A stretch of 64,000 nucleotides of DNA from contig NZ_QZCF01000001.1 of assembly GCF_003591485.1 (NCBI RefSeq), positions 806,001 to 870,000 of the forward strand, in the 5' to 3' direction. Below, one piece after another: positions 55,514 to 64,000 of the stretch. Positions within the stretch are counted from its first letter, which is position 1; each line of letters opens with the position of its first letter. Origin of the DNA: Paenibacillus sp. 1011MAR3C5 (lineage in GTDB: Bacteria > Bacillota > Bacilli > Paenibacillales > Paenibacillaceae). The notes under the pieces were generated by a model. That model saw nothing but the letters and a program-made list of their open reading frames with translations, did not search any database and was not told the DNA's origin. Made by a program: the position numbers and the translations under genes.

Positions 55514-56221
55514 TTAGCAAATGCAGGTTTTTTTCTTCACGCCAATCTTGCCCTTACTGGATGATTTGGCGATATATTCCTCGGCTAAAGGCACTTTGCA
55601 AGCGGTATTGCCAACATCGACATGAACCTCCCCAATGGCCTTGCCTATGTCGATCGCTTCTTCATGAAGCTCCCTGACATATGTACCGACAGCGATCACG
55701 AAGCCGTTCATTGTATAACGCGCTCTATTCTTCTCGCTGTGAATATCTCTGCGCACTCTAGCCAGCAGTTCACGGATTTCTCCGATCGGAAGCTCGCTGT
55801 CAGGCGTAATAGACACATATCCTGCATAGGTGTTCCACCCGCAAGCCGCCTTCATCTCTTCCGGCGAATCCATCCACTCCAGCGCAAGCTCCCTGGCATA
55901 TGCGCTTTCCGCGGCAACTCCGGCAACTGTATATTCCGACAGCATGGACCAATAGGCTTCGTTCGCCCATTGCTGCAGCAATTCCTTTGATACCTGCTTA
56001 GGATCAATGGATAACCCTGCGAGATACATCGCATCCGAAATGCCTGAAGCGTACAATTGCTCCGCAAGTTTCTGGTCCTTCTTCACGTACTTAACCAGCT
56101 TCTTCAAATCACCGACCTTGACGCCAAAGAACGGCTCCATGGCTCCGTGCCTGAGAAAGGTTCTTTTTGTCTGCTCGCTGCCCAGCTTCTCCAGTTGCAG
56201 CATCAATTCCTCGTATGTCAT
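55514..56221 (-). CDS. DNA alkylation repair protein, AlkD-like
   Basis: A 235-residue helical-repeat (HEAT-like) protein of the DNA alkylation repair family (GVKVGDLKKLVKYVKKDQKL, WMDSPEEMKAACGWNTYAGY). Members excise or bind bulky alkylated bases. It ends in an unusual basic and Cys-containing tail (KKKTCIC). It lies 23 nt after pepA. Confidence 0.85.
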   Translation of the reverse strand: MTYEELMLQLEKLGSEQTKRTFLRHGAMEPFFGVKVGDLKKLVKYVKKDQKLAEQLYASGISDAMYLAGLSIDPKQVSKELLQQWANEAYWSMLSEYTVAGVAAESAYARELALEWMDSPEEMKAACGWNTYAGYVSITPDSELPIGEIRELLARVRRDIHSEKNRARYTMNGFVIAVGTYVRELHEEAIDIGKAIGEVHVDVGNTACKVPLAEEYIAKSSSKGKIGVKKKTCIC

Positions 56222-56244
56222 AGAGCCTCCGATTCAAGTATGCC

Positions 56245-57765
56245 TTATGCTTGCTTTCCTGCCGTCAATTCCACAAGCGTACGCACCATCACTCCGGTAC
56301 CGCCCTTTGGCTCCCAGCCTCTAGCAGCTTCCAGCCATGCGGTGCCGCCAATGTCCAGATGAACCCAAGGCAGCCCTTCCGCAAAGTAGCCGATGAACAT
56401 GCCGCCTTTGCTTGCTCCGCCATACTGGGAACCGCTGTTTTTCAAGTCGGCCGCGTCGCTCTTCAATCCCTTCAAAAATTCCGGATACGCAGGCAGCTGC
56501 CATACTCGCTCTCCCGCACGCTCCGAAGCGCGAAGCACATCCGTCATTAACGCGTCGTTGTTCGTTACAGCCCCTGTCGCCTCATAACCCAATGTGACCA
56601 TAACGGCCCCCGTAAGCGTCGCAACGTCAACAAGCTTGGTAGCGCCTCGGCGAATTGCCGTGGTGAGAGCGTCGGCCAGCACTAGCCTGCCTTCCGCATC
56701 TGTATTCACGACCTCCACCGTATGTCCGCTCATCATCCGAATCACATCACCCGGCTTCAAGGCGCGATCGGAAGGCATGTTTTCGGCTGTCGGAACAACC
56801 ACGAGCGCATTCACTTCCGCCTTCTGCTCCGCCAATGCCCGAAGCGCACCAAGCACTGCCGCAGCGCCTCCCATATCCGAGATCATCTCCTCCATACCCG
56901 CAGCCTTCTTGAGGGAAATGCCGCCTGTATCGAACGTAATGCCTTTGCCGATCAAGCCCCATACCTCAGAGGAATTCGGCGCTCCTTTGTAGTGGATGAC
57001 GATCATTCTTGGCGGATTGACACTGCCTTGACCGACTCCCAGCAAGCCGCCCATCCCTTGCTCGGCTGCCGTCCACTCGTCGATGACCTCGATCTCCAGA
57101 CCGTACTGCGAAGCAAGCTCCTCAGCGTGGAAAGCCAGGCGCTCCGGCGTTAAGTCATTGCCCGGAAGATTCGTAAGATCGCGGGCATATGCTACGCTGC
57201 TTGCCAGTATCTGGCCTTTGTCTGCTCCCCGCTTCCATAGACCGTTGTCAGCCTGAGACCCGGCAAAGCCGTTTTCGAAGCAATAAGCAATCTCTCCTAG
57301 ACCAAAGCGGACTTGCTCTTCTTTCTTCAGCGGCTGTCTGTCATGCAGAGCCAGCAGAATCCCTTCCGTCAACGCCTGTGCTGCCGCTTCCGCGCCGATA
57401 GCGCCAAGATCTTGTTCCAGGGCAGACGGCGCGAGAAGAAATTCTGCGCTGGCAGCACGGACTTTCTTCAGCGCTTTGGCCGCCGCAGCGCCGGCATGGC
57501 GCAAGCCGTCTGCTCCGGAGCCTGGCTCATAACCGATAAATAGAATATATGACGGCTCTACTAATCCAAGTGAAGGCATAGATTCAACTTGCTCCGGCTT
57601 CGCCTGGAACAGTCCCTTCGCATAACCGCCGCGAAGCTGTCCGTCAATTTGAGGATGTACAAGCCCCGAAGTTCCTTTTAATTCTTCTTCTATGATAAGA
57701 CGCACGAGAGCATCAGGCGCCGCATCGCCCGCCTGTCTGTTTCCTGCTCTAATTGAAATCGCCAT
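56245..57765 (-). CDS. pepA: Leucyl aminopeptidase, family M17
   Basis: A 506-residue cytosolic metallopeptidase. The signature NTDAEGRLVLADAL is present, along with the Lys/Asp metal site in GKGITFDTGGISLKKAAGM. The N-terminal ~170 residues form the M17 N-terminal domain. It cleaves N-terminal amino acids, preferring leucine. The AlkD-like gene follows. A terminator for the upstream kinase gene lies before its start. Confidence 0.95.
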   Translation of the reverse strand: MAISIRAGNRQAGDAAPDALVRLIIEEELKGTSGLVHPQIDGQLRGGYAKGLFQAKPEQVESMPSLGLVEPSYILFIGYEPGSGADGLRHAGAAAAKALKKVRAASAEFLLAPSALEQDLGAIGAEAAAQALTEGILLALHDRQPLKKEEQVRFGLGEIAYCFENGFAGSQADNGLWKRGADKGQILASSVAYARDLTNLPGNDLTPERLAFHAEELASQYGLEIEVIDEWTAAEQGMGGLLGVGQGSVNPPRMIVIHYKGAPNSSEVWGLIGKGITFDTGGISLKKAAGMEEMISDMGGAAAVLGALRALAEQKAEVNALVVVPTAENMPSDRALKPGDVIRMMSGHTVEVVNTDAEGRLVLADALTTAIRRGATKLVDVATLTGAVMVTLGYEATGAVTNNDALMTDVLRASERAGERVWQLPAYPEFLKGLKSDAADLKNSGSQYGGASKGGMFIGYFAEGLPWVHLDIGGTAWLEAARGWEPKGGTGVMVRTLVELTAGKQA

Positions 57766-57794
57766 TATTCCATCCCTCGTTTCTCGAATATAGC

Positions 57795-57822
57795 AAAAAA
57801 TCGGGGTATGAAACCCCGATTC
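57795..57822 (-). terminator. Terminator after the RsbU_N-type kinase
   Basis: AATCGGGGT/ACCCCGATT stem with a T-run on the minus strand. Confidence 0.9.
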
Positions 57823-57834
57823 GATTCTAAACCT

Positions 57835-59229
57835 TTATTCCGCCAATGGCAAATAGACGATAAATTCTGTCCCGCTTCCGACTTGACTGTCTACCCGGAT
57901 CGTGCCGCCATGATTGCGAATGATCCGATAGCTGACGGAGAGGCCAAGTCCGGTCCCCGCTTGTTTGGTTGTAAAAAAAGGATCGAACAGCCTGTTCATT
58001 GTAGCTTTGTCCATTCCTTTGCCGTTATCTCTGATTAATATCTTCACATACTGTCCGTCGCTGCTAAGAAAAATGTCGATCTTCCCTCTGCGCTCCGCTT
58101 GCATTTCTTCCACTGCATCAAGCGCGTTCTTCACAATGTTCAGAATCACTTGCTTCACTTGCTTGATATCAATCGAAACGTATGCTTCGACATGATAGGA
58201 TTCTACGGTAATTTCACAATTTCGAAGTAAGGATTCGCTTTCAGTCAGCATAACAACTTCACGGATGAGATGATCGATCGATGCGGCTTGTTTCATAGGA
58301 GCGGAGGGCTTGGAGGAATTTAGAAATTCATAGATGATGTCATTGGCGCGGTCGATTTCCGTCAAAATAATACGCGCGTATTCTTCCTTTCCCACCTCTA
58401 GCAAGTAAGGCCGAAGCAACTGGATGAATCCTCTTATGCTCGTTAACGGATTGCGGATTTCATGGGCGATGGCTGCTGCAATCTTGCCTAACATGGCAAG
58501 CTTGTCGTTCTGCAGCGCGCTTTGTTCGATTTGCTTGTATTCCGATACATCCTTTACGCTGAACAGGAAATCCCCGTCCAACTGGTCTCCGTAAGTGACG
58601 GTTGCAAGCAGATGCTTGCCGTCCTTATGCTGGAACTCATAATAGCGGCTTCGCTTCATGAACATCTCCCGGTATAGCCGAAGGATCGTCCGTTTGGAGG
58701 TAATCGCAAGCTTCGGATGCAGCAGAATCTCTCTTATGTTGCAGCCGACCAGCGTCTTTCTGGGAATATCCAGCAGCTTGGCCATTTGGACGTTGATAAA
58801 AGACAGGATACCGTCGCTGTCAAATAGCGCAATACCGCTGTCCATATGCTGCAGCACGTTTTCGTATTTATTTTTAACCCTCTCGAACGAACGGTCCGAA
58901 TGAAGCATGAGCGCCCTCATGTCCATAAATTTCTGAGCGGATGACGGCTCGTGCAATTCGCCGTCGGCGCTGACTTCCATCTTAAATCGGCATGCTACCA
59001 TCAGCTCCATTAGAAACACAAAGGAACGATGATAAAGCTGAACGGCATCTTTGGATTCCACGTTGGCTGCGAGTTCTTGTATGCATTCTTCATGTACGGC
59101 TATTATCTCTTCCTGATTGAACTCCTGAAGTTGTTTGCCCAGCTCGTATGCATGATGAAGCGATGCTTCCTTACCACCCCGGATATACTCGGCAAGCGCC
59201 GGGAAATAACGCTTTCGAATGGCTTGCAT
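57835..59229 (-). CDS. Sensor histidine kinase with RsbU_N-like and PAS domains
   Basis: A 464-residue soluble kinase. The first ~85 residues (HHAYELGKQLQEFNQEEII) resemble the N-terminal dimerising domain of the phosphatase RsbU. A PAS domain follows (about 125-235), then HisKA with His in AAAIAHEIRNPLTSIRGF (near 263), and HATPase with FFTTKQAGTGLGLSV. Such kinases act in the sporulation phosphorelay. A candidate promoter (59283-59312) and a Spo0A-box-like site (59323-59329) precede it. No response regulator gene is adjacent. Confidence 0.85.
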   Translation of the reverse strand: MQAIRKRYFPALAEYIRGGKEASLHHAYELGKQLQEFNQEEIIAVHEECIQELAANVESKDAVQLYHRSFVFLMELMVACRFKMEVSADGELHEPSSAQKFMDMRALMLHSDRSFERVKNKYENVLQHMDSGIALFDSDGILSFINVQMAKLLDIPRKTLVGCNIREILLHPKLAITSKRTILRLYREMFMKRSRYYEFQHKDGKHLLATVTYGDQLDGDFLFSVKDVSEYKQIEQSALQNDKLAMLGKIAAAIAHEIRNPLTSIRGFIQLLRPYLLEVGKEEYARIILTEIDRANDIIYEFLNSSKPSAPMKQAASIDHLIREVVMLTESESLLRNCEITVESYHVEAYVSIDIKQVKQVILNIVKNALDAVEEMQAERRGKIDIFLSSDGQYVKILIRDNGKGMDKATMNRLFDPFFTTKQAGTGLGLSVSYRIIRNHGGTIRVDSQVGSGTEFIVYLPLAE

Positions 59230-59282
59230 CTACTACTCCTCCCCGGCAAAGCTATGAATTTGGACGAATGAACTTACCACTA

Positions 59283-59312
59283 ATCATAGGTTTACTTTAC
59301 AAAGGCTGTCAA
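59283..59312 (-). promoter_or_regulatory. Promoter for the RsbU_N-type kinase
   Basis: TTGACA and TATGAT separated by 18 bp on the minus strand, about 54 nt before the start codon. Confidence 0.7.
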
Positions 59313-59322
59313 TCGGAAATCC

Positions 59323-59329
59323 TGTCGAA
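59323..59329 (+). promoter_or_regulatory. Spo0A-box-like site
   Basis: TGTCGAA, a perfect 7-mer match to the known Spo0A box, placed just upstream of the -35 of the kinase promoter. A 7-mer occurs by chance often, so this is weak. Confidence 0.35.
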
Positions 59330-59446
59330 ACCAGGAAGGTTTATAGTCGTAAAGACTCGTTTTTTGTTAGATGCAAAACAAGGCGATACTGCCTTCCGCT
59401 GTGACTTAGTGCTCAAGCAACAGGCTGTCCGCTTGCGGGCATTCGG

Positions 59447-60988
59447 TTAGTCGCGACCGCTATGCTGGCGGCTGTCGCGAGATGAACTCTTTTGATTATC
59501 TCCGTCGCTGCGCTTCTTGTCGCTGTCGCGGTCACGGTCGGAACCGCCGCGGTTTCTATCGCTCCGGTCATCCTCGTCATCATCACTGTCTTTCTCATTC
59601 CGGCTGCCTTTTTTAGTGGAGTCTTTGTCACGGTCGTTATTTTTATTTCCTTTTTGATCGTTTTTATTGCTGTTTTTGTCGCTTTCTCCCTTATTTTCGT
59701 TCCCGTATTTAGTCCAGCCATTCACGTAATTGCCGTTTTTTCCGGAATTGTTGTTGTTTTTATGATCTTTATCGCTCTTATTATCCTTGCCATTCTTATT
59801 GTCTTTGTTGTTCTTGTTACTCTGATTATTCGAATTGGACCAGCCGTTATACTGGCCCTTATACCCATTTTCATTTTCCCATTTTTTGTAGTTTTCCCTG
59901 TTGTTCCATTTGCTGGAGGATGTACGAGAATCATCATCATCATCCTCGTCGTCATCATCGCGATCATCCTTGTCCCGGTCATGCCACCAGCCATGCCGAT
60001 TCGGCTTCCCGGTTTCAGATGGCTTGACGGACGGTCTGGCTGTCGGCTTGACGGACGGCTTGGCCGAAGGCTTAGAAGAGGCAGTTGGGGCTGGCTTCAA
60101 TCCTTTCCCGCTGCCAGACCCGCTTTGCGCCTTCTGCTCCTTCTGCTCCTTCTTCTCCTTGGCCAGAAGCTTCTCCAGCTTCTCTTTGGTCGCGGCATCG
60201 TCTTTCGTATCCACGATGCTCTTCATGCCGCCAATTGGCTCCGACCAGGAATCGATCGACTCTTCCTTCAGCTTGCTGAGCTCTACCTGATGCCCTTCAT
60301 ATTTCGCCATTAGATAGACCGCCATCTTGCCGGATGAGATGCCGTTGGCATCTGCTTCCACGCGCAGCGATTCAGGCACGGACAAGGTTGTAATCGTCAC
60401 CGCTTGATTCGCAGCCGTATGCTCGCCCAGCCACTTCTGCAGTTTCTCGTCCAGCCTGCTCGTAAGCAAGGACTCGAACTCCAAGCCCGGCTGCTTCTTT
60501 CCATTCAGCAGGACGCTTGTAATCAAGATATCCTTATGCGGCGCGTCCAAATAATGCGCTTTGCTGGCCTGCTCCAGAATAGCAGCCGCAACCGTCTCTA
60601 CATCTACGCCCTTGTAGGCTATGCCCGCAATAATCTGTTCACCGTCTTTGTTCAACGCGCGAAGCCTGCGAACCTTCTCGTCACCGTCAACTCCGATTTC
60701 CACGCTCGGATTGATATCCATTGTCAAATATGCGACGACGGGATGCGTCGCGGAAAAAGCATAGGCCAGCCCGGCTATCAGCATAATGCCAAGCGTCGCC
60801 GCCAGCGCTGCGTAGCGCATGGATACCCGGTTCCACTTCACACGCCTAGGTTCCGATTGCTCTTCCTCGAAAACAATTTCTTCGCCAATCTGAGGCGAGC
60901 CTTGCAGAGGAGCGCGGAGAAACTGGCCTTCGGCAGTCATGACAACAGCATGTTTAGCATGCACGCTCATTACGATCCCGCGCTTCAT
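59447..60988 (-). CDS. rsgI: RsgI-family anti-sigma-I factor
   Basis: A 513-residue single-pass membrane protein. The cytoplasmic RsgI_N domain (about 1-50, KRGIVMSVHAKHAVVMT) binds sigma-I. A TM segment lies near 60-80 and is followed by a conserved external domain (about 85-240, MDINPSVEIGVDG). The rest (about 280-513) is a low-complexity region: a Ser/Pro/Lys stretch, poly-Asp, then Asn/Lys/Asp-rich sequence. In other RsgI proteins the outer part senses cell-wall or carbohydrate signals; this tail has no recognised binding fold. It is coupled to sigI by a 4 nt overlap. Confidence 0.93.
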   Translation of the reverse strand: MKRGIVMSVHAKHAVVMTAEGQFLRAPLQGSPQIGEEIVFEEEQSEPRRVKWNRVSMRYAALAATLGIMLIAGLAYAFSATHPVVAYLTMDINPSVEIGVDGDEKVRRLRALNKDGEQIIAGIAYKGVDVETVAAAILEQASKAHYLDAPHKDILITSVLLNGKKQPGLEFESLLTSRLDEKLQKWLGEHTAANQAVTITTLSVPESLRVEADANGISSGKMAVYLMAKYEGHQVELSKLKEESIDSWSEPIGGMKSIVDTKDDAATKEKLEKLLAKEKKEQKEQKAQSGSGSGKGLKPAPTASSKPSAKPSVKPTARPSVKPSETGKPNRHGWWHDRDKDDRDDDDEDDDDDSRTSSSKWNNRENYKKWENENGYKGQYNGWSNSNNQSNKNNKDNKNGKDNKSDKDHKNNNNSGKNGNYVNGWTKYGNENKGESDKNSNKNDQKGNKNNDRDKDSTKKGSRNEKDSDDDEDDRSDRNRGGSDRDRDSDKKRSDGDNQKSSSRDSRQHSGRD

Positions 60989-61797
60989 CTGCTCACCTCC
61001 TTGCCTGCTGTTGTGTGATTGATTCGTATGTCCAAATAGTCATTCATATATGGGTAAGATCCTGACATAATAATCGCGATTGCGATGATATATTTGCGAT
61101 TGCGCTCCAGTGTTTTACGAGAAACGCCGCTTTGTTCCATCAATTCCTTGATCGGCATGCGCTGAGTCAGCCTCAGAGTCGCCATGAGCGGTCCGTTTTG
61201 AGCCAGCATGGCAGCGATGCCTATGAGCATCTGCCGCGAATCGGCATGCTTGGGCGATATCTCGACGAGCTCAGGGAACGTAATGCCGAACAGCTCAAGC
61301 TCCTGGTTAAGCTCCTCGATTTCCTCGCGTCTCTCCTTAATATCTCTATTATTCTCATGTTCGTCCAGCGCCTGCTTCGTGTCAAGCACGTTGTATACGG
61401 CTCCGTCGTCGCCTTCCGAATCATATGTACTGTAAGGAATAGCTCGCAAATGCCTTTGCTCTTTCCGCGCATGGTCAATAAGCCGACGTTGTATGACGGT
61501 TTTTGCAAATCCGAGGAACGAGGCTCCCGCTTCAGCATCATACTGATTGATCGCTTCATTGAATGCAAGCAATGCCACGCTGAACTCATCATCTCTATTC
61601 GGATCAACATACCGTTTGCAGAATCTGCTTGTTAGTTTTGCTATATATGGATAATACTCAGCAATGAATTGATCTCTAAGCCCTTCATTACCTTGTCGGA
61701 TTTTCTCTACGTACTGCTCCGGTCCCAGCTTCAGCTCGGATGTTACAGCCTGGGAGGGAACCGATTTGCGCAAAAAGCGCTTGAACAGGATCAGCAA
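60985..61797 (-). CDS. sigI: RNA polymerase sigma factor SigI
   Basis: An alternative sigma factor of about 270 residues of the SigI family. It has the region 2-like segment (RFCKRYVDPNRDDEFSVALL) and a C-terminal region-4-like helix-turn-helix (MPIKELMEQSGVSRKTLERN). It is linked with heat and cell-wall stress. The open frame starts at GTG 61809, whose own ribosome site overlaps it; I prefer TTG 61797, placed 6 nt after GGTGGAG. A SigI-type promoter lies upstream. Confidence 0.92.
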   Translation of the reverse strand: MLILFKRFLRKSVPSQAVTSELKLGPEQYVEKIRQGNEGLRDQFIAEYYPYIAKLTSRFCKRYVDPNRDDEFSVALLAFNEAINQYDAEAGASFLGFAKTVIQRRLIDHARKEQRHLRAIPYSTYDSEGDDGAVYNVLDTKQALDEHENNRDIKERREEIEELNQELELFGITFPELVEISPKHADSRQMLIGIAAMLAQNGPLMATLRLTQRMPIKELMEQSGVSRKTLERNRKYIIAIAIIMSGSYPYMNDYLDIRINHTTAGKEVSR

Positions 61798-61825
61798 CAA
61801 CCGCTCCACCTCGCTACTACATCAT

Positions 61826-61855
61826 TTCGTGACAGTCACCGCGCTTTGCGGGGGT
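61826..61855 (-). promoter_or_regulatory. Candidate SigI-dependent promoter of sigI-rsgI
   Basis: ACCCCC (minus strand, 61850-61855) and CGAA (61826-61829), the two motifs known for SigI promoters, are 20 bp apart, just upstream of sigI. Autoregulation of sigI is known in B. subtilis. Whether this spacing is acceptable I could not check. Confidence 0.5.
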
Positions 61856-61890
61856 ATCATTAAAAAAAGTTAATTTATTTCCCGTTTCAA

Positions 61891-61921
61891 AAAGAGAGAT
61901 GCCTCCGCAAGGGAGGCATCT
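61891..61921 (-). terminator. Terminator after the zinc-finger gene
   Basis: AGATGCCTCC/GGAGGCATCT stem, GCAA loop, then a T tract on the minus strand. Confidence 0.85.
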
Positions 61922-61937
61922 GAATATTTCCCGTATC

Positions 61938-62354
61938 CTATACCGAAGATTGGCGCTTCAGCAGACGGTTGCGTCTGCTGTTCAGCACGATCAAACGCTT
62001 CTTGAGCTCCATCTGCCACGTCTTATCGTCGATAGCCTTGGCAAAGCTGAGCAAGTCAAGCGACATATCAATCTGGCTTCGTACAATATCAATTGGTTCT
62101 TCACTTTCGTGGTTGACGCAATTCTCCAGCAATGCGCGTTCGTCACGGTCGACATAGTCGTCGAAGTCTACTTCCGCACTGCCGTCGCCATGCGCATATT
62201 CGGCTAATATGTCAAACTCCTGCTGAGCCAAATAATGAACGTCTACGCGACGACATACTGGACAAAACGTAATCGGCACATTATGAATATGCGTATGAAA
62301 ATGCTTTAGTGTTCCTTTGGTTCCAATCATGCTGGCTCCACAGCAAAAGCTCAT
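61938..62354 (-). CDS. Small zinc-finger protein of unknown function
   Basis: A 138-residue protein with Cys pairs in MSFCCGAS and FCPVCRR near the N-terminus, as in YgiT-like zinc fingers, then an acidic middle and a helical C-terminus rich in Lys/Arg. It may be a small regulator, but I do not recognise a family. A terminator follows. It lies upstream of sigI on the same strand. Confidence 0.6.
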   Translation of the reverse strand: MSFCCGASMIGTKGTLKHFHTHIHNVPITFCPVCRRVDVHYLAQQEFDILAEYAHGDGSAEVDFDDYVDRDERALLENCVNHESEEPIDIVRSQIDMSLDLLSFAKAIDDKTWQMELKKRLIVLNSRRNRLLKRQSSV

Positions 62355-62564
62355 CTCGCCACGCTCCTTACTTTATGGACTGCGTATATGGATGATAGAA
62401 GGCGACGATGCTTAGGTCGCTTAAGATATTATGTATTCGCTATACGGCGTCGAAATTCCTGCCCGCGAGGCATTCATTAGGAATTCCTCATCATGTGCAA
62501 CGTTTCAAACTCCCGCCGATCATGGCTTGCACACGCTACACGATATCCTTACATGACCCAATCG

Positions 62565-62716
62565 TAGCTCGTAACCGCCACTGCGCAAGAAACATTCTTA
62601 CGATCGCTGTTGTATCCAGATTCCTTGAACTATGCCGTAATGGCTGGAATCCGGATACAAAGGCGAACGCTATCGCTTCTCCAGAATATTTCTTGCTCCG
62701 TTTGCTCTCTCAGCTA
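62565..62716. repeat. ~150 bp imperfect palindrome, copy 3
   Basis: Third copy. Ends are TAGCT and AGCTA. Shared blocks: GCGCAAGAAA, GATCGCTGTTGTATCC, CCGGATACAAAGGCGAACGC and TATCGCTTCTCCAGAATA. It lies between the zinc-finger gene and leuB. Confidence 0.85.
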
Positions 62717-62803
62717 TATGTCTATAAACATAATTACTGTTACTGAAACATTAATATTTCTTGGCTGTCATTCACGACCAGCGTTATAAAAGCTTGCGAC
62801 CCA

Positions 62804-62955
62804 TAGCTCGTAACCGCCACTGCGCAAGAAACCTTCTTACGATCGCTGTTGTATCCAGATTCCTTGAACGAGGCCGCAATGTCTGGAATCCGGATACAAA
62901 GGCGAACGCTATCGCTTCTCCAGAATATTTCTTGCTCCGTTTGCTCCAGCTGCTA
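62804..62955. repeat. ~150 bp imperfect palindrome, copy 4
   Basis: Fourth copy, nearly identical to copy 3 except in the centre, and 87 bp after it. The spacer between copies 3 and 4 does not resemble that between copies 1 and 2. Confidence 0.85.
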
Positions 62956-63096
62956 TATCTTCTAAGAACGAGAATACGTAACGGATTGTTGCAATCGTTA
63001 CGGATAATTGCGTACAACGAAACAAAAATAGCGATGCCAGGAGTCGCCTCCTTGGCACCGCCATATCTGTTTTAGCTTGTTATATCGGGAGAACTA

Positions 63097-64000
63097 TTAC
63101 TTCGCCATTGCAGCAACGATCAGATCGCCCATTGCCGTTGTGCCAATCGCTTGGCTCTTGTCTACCGCAATGTCGCCTGTGCGATGGCCGGCGTCAAGTA
63201 CGTTCTTAACCGCGTCCTCGATCGACTTCGCCGCATCGTGGTAGCCGAACGTCAGACGGAACATGAGCGCAACGGACAGAATCGTTGCGATCGGGTTCGA
63301 GATGCCTTGGCCAGCGATGTCAGGAGCAGAGCCGTGTACCGGCTCGTACAAGCCGAAGCTGCCTTCGCCCAGGGAAGCAGAGGACAACATGCCGATGGAA
63401 CCCGTCAGCATAGCTGCTTCGTCGCTCAGGATGTCGCCGAACATGTTCTCTGTTACGATAACGTCAAAGCTCGACGGACGGCGAAGCAATTGCATTGCAC
63501 AGTTGTCGACCAGTACATGCTCTAGCTCAACCTCAGGGTATTCAACCGCAACCCGGTTAACAACTTCACGCCACAGGCGGGATGTCTCAAGTACGTTTGC
63601 CTTGTCGACAGAAGCCAGACGCTTGCCGCGAGTCATAGCGATATCAAAGGCCTGGCGTACGATACGCTCAACCTCTTGTACGTTGTATACGCAAGTGTCG
63701 ACTGCTTCTTCACCGTTCGCGCCTTCACGGCGGAACTTCTCGCCGAAGTAGATGCCGCCCGTCAGCTCGCGCACGACGATCAGATCTGTGCCTTCCAGCA
63801 CTTCAGGCTTCAGCGTAGACGCATCCTTCAAGCAATCGAATACCGTCGCAGGACGAATGTTGGAGAACAGACCAAGCGCCTTGCGGATACCAAGCAGACC
63901 AGTCTCCGGACGCAGCTCCTTGGAGTTGTTGTCCCATTTCGGACCGCCTACCGCACCAAGCAGAACCGCGTCTGCCTTCTGGCAAAGCTCAAGCGTCTCC
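63097..64000 (-). CDS. leuB: 3-isopropylmalate dehydrogenase (partial)
   Basis: The C-terminal ~300 residues are present; the N-terminus lies beyond the right edge. The open frame continues to the edge through GGPKWDNN and [16 protein letters not shown]. The family motifs [17 protein letters not shown] and the metal site in [19 protein letters not shown] are present. It catalyses the oxidative decarboxylation step of leucine synthesis with NAD. No other leu genes are in view. Confidence 0.95.
   Translation of the reverse strand, partial: ETLELCQKADAVLLGAVGGPKWDNNSKELRPETGLLGIRKALGLFSNIRPATVFDCLKDASTLKPEVLEGTDLIVVRELTGGIYFGEKFRREGANGEEAVDTCVYNVQEVERIVRQAFDIAMTRGKRLASVDKANVLETSRLWREVVNRVAVEYPEVELEHVLVDNCAMQLLRRPSSFDVIVTENMFGDILSDEAAMLTGSIGMLSSASLGEGSFGLYEPVHGSAPDIAGQGISNPIATILSVALMFRLTFGYHDAAKSIEDAVKNVLDAGHRTGDIAVDKSQAIGTTAMGDLIVAAMAK

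Noticed and set aside
62408-63075. ORFs over palindrome copies 3 and 4
   Set aside because: They are translations of the palindromes, with the same peptide in both copies from shared DNA, and no ribosome site.

Overview
The window looks like chromosome from a spore-forming Firmicute of the Paenibacillus type. The basis is the CotF-like spore coat genes, a GerA/GerB/GerC germination operon, sigI-rsgI, two PAS histidine kinases of the sporulation-kinase style, an Lpl-type sugar ABC transporter, a pheS T-box leader and a ydaO-type c-di-AMP riboswitch. Host genes are moderately GC-rich. Most genes lie on the minus strand.

Layout, with transcription mostly right to left. 1-2.8 kb: oligosaccharide ABC transporter (binding lipoprotein cut by the left edge, plus two permeases). 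2.9-3.3 kb: two ~150 bp imperfect palindromes. 3.5-9.5 kb: 5'-3' exonuclease, DapL-like aminotransferase, YusI-like protein, RluA-type pseudouridine synthase, corrinoid adenosyltransferase, alaT and alaR. 9.7-14.1 kb: two spore coat genes and a germination operon in the order B-A-C. 14.2-19.9 kb: cysK, MFS transporter, zinc-ribbon protein, a 26-residue membrane microprotein, DUF350 protein, mutS2. 20.1-22.0 kb, plus strand: YvlD-like membrane protein, a CuA-type cupredoxin lipoprotein, an SDR. 22.1-29.0 kb: a ZapA-like protein with a ~900-residue coiled coil, then pheT, pheS and the T-box leader. 29.0-32.3 kb: small membrane protein, NarL-type two-component system, CopD protein. 32.4-37.5 kb: small acidic protein, GGCT-like protein, glutamate dehydrogenase, unknown protein, HMGL-like aldolase, then a c-di-AMP riboswitch driving an unknown gene followed by seven 51 bp tandem repeats. 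37.6-40.2 kb: three-gene ABC-2 transporter.

40.3-46.7 kb is an AT-rich accessory island ending in a frameshifted tyrosine recombinase. It holds a 5'-truncated OLD/TOPRIM gene, an unknown 190-residue protein, and a tight operon of a four-TM protein, an HNH nuclease and a protein that reads like a class III (Pycsar-type) nucleotide cyclase. That operon is the best candidate here for an undescribed, possibly anti-phage, system. A TPR-like lipoprotein follows.

46.8-64 kb returns to core genes: an argD-like aminotransferase behind a pair of ARG boxes, VOC protein, PAS kinase, sucB/sucA, AlkD-like protein, pepA, a kinase with an RsbU_N-like domain and a Spo0A-box-like upstream site, rsgI-sigI, a zinc-finger protein, a second pair of the ~150 bp palindromes, and leuB cut by the right edge. 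All assignments come from reading the sequence; no searches were run.
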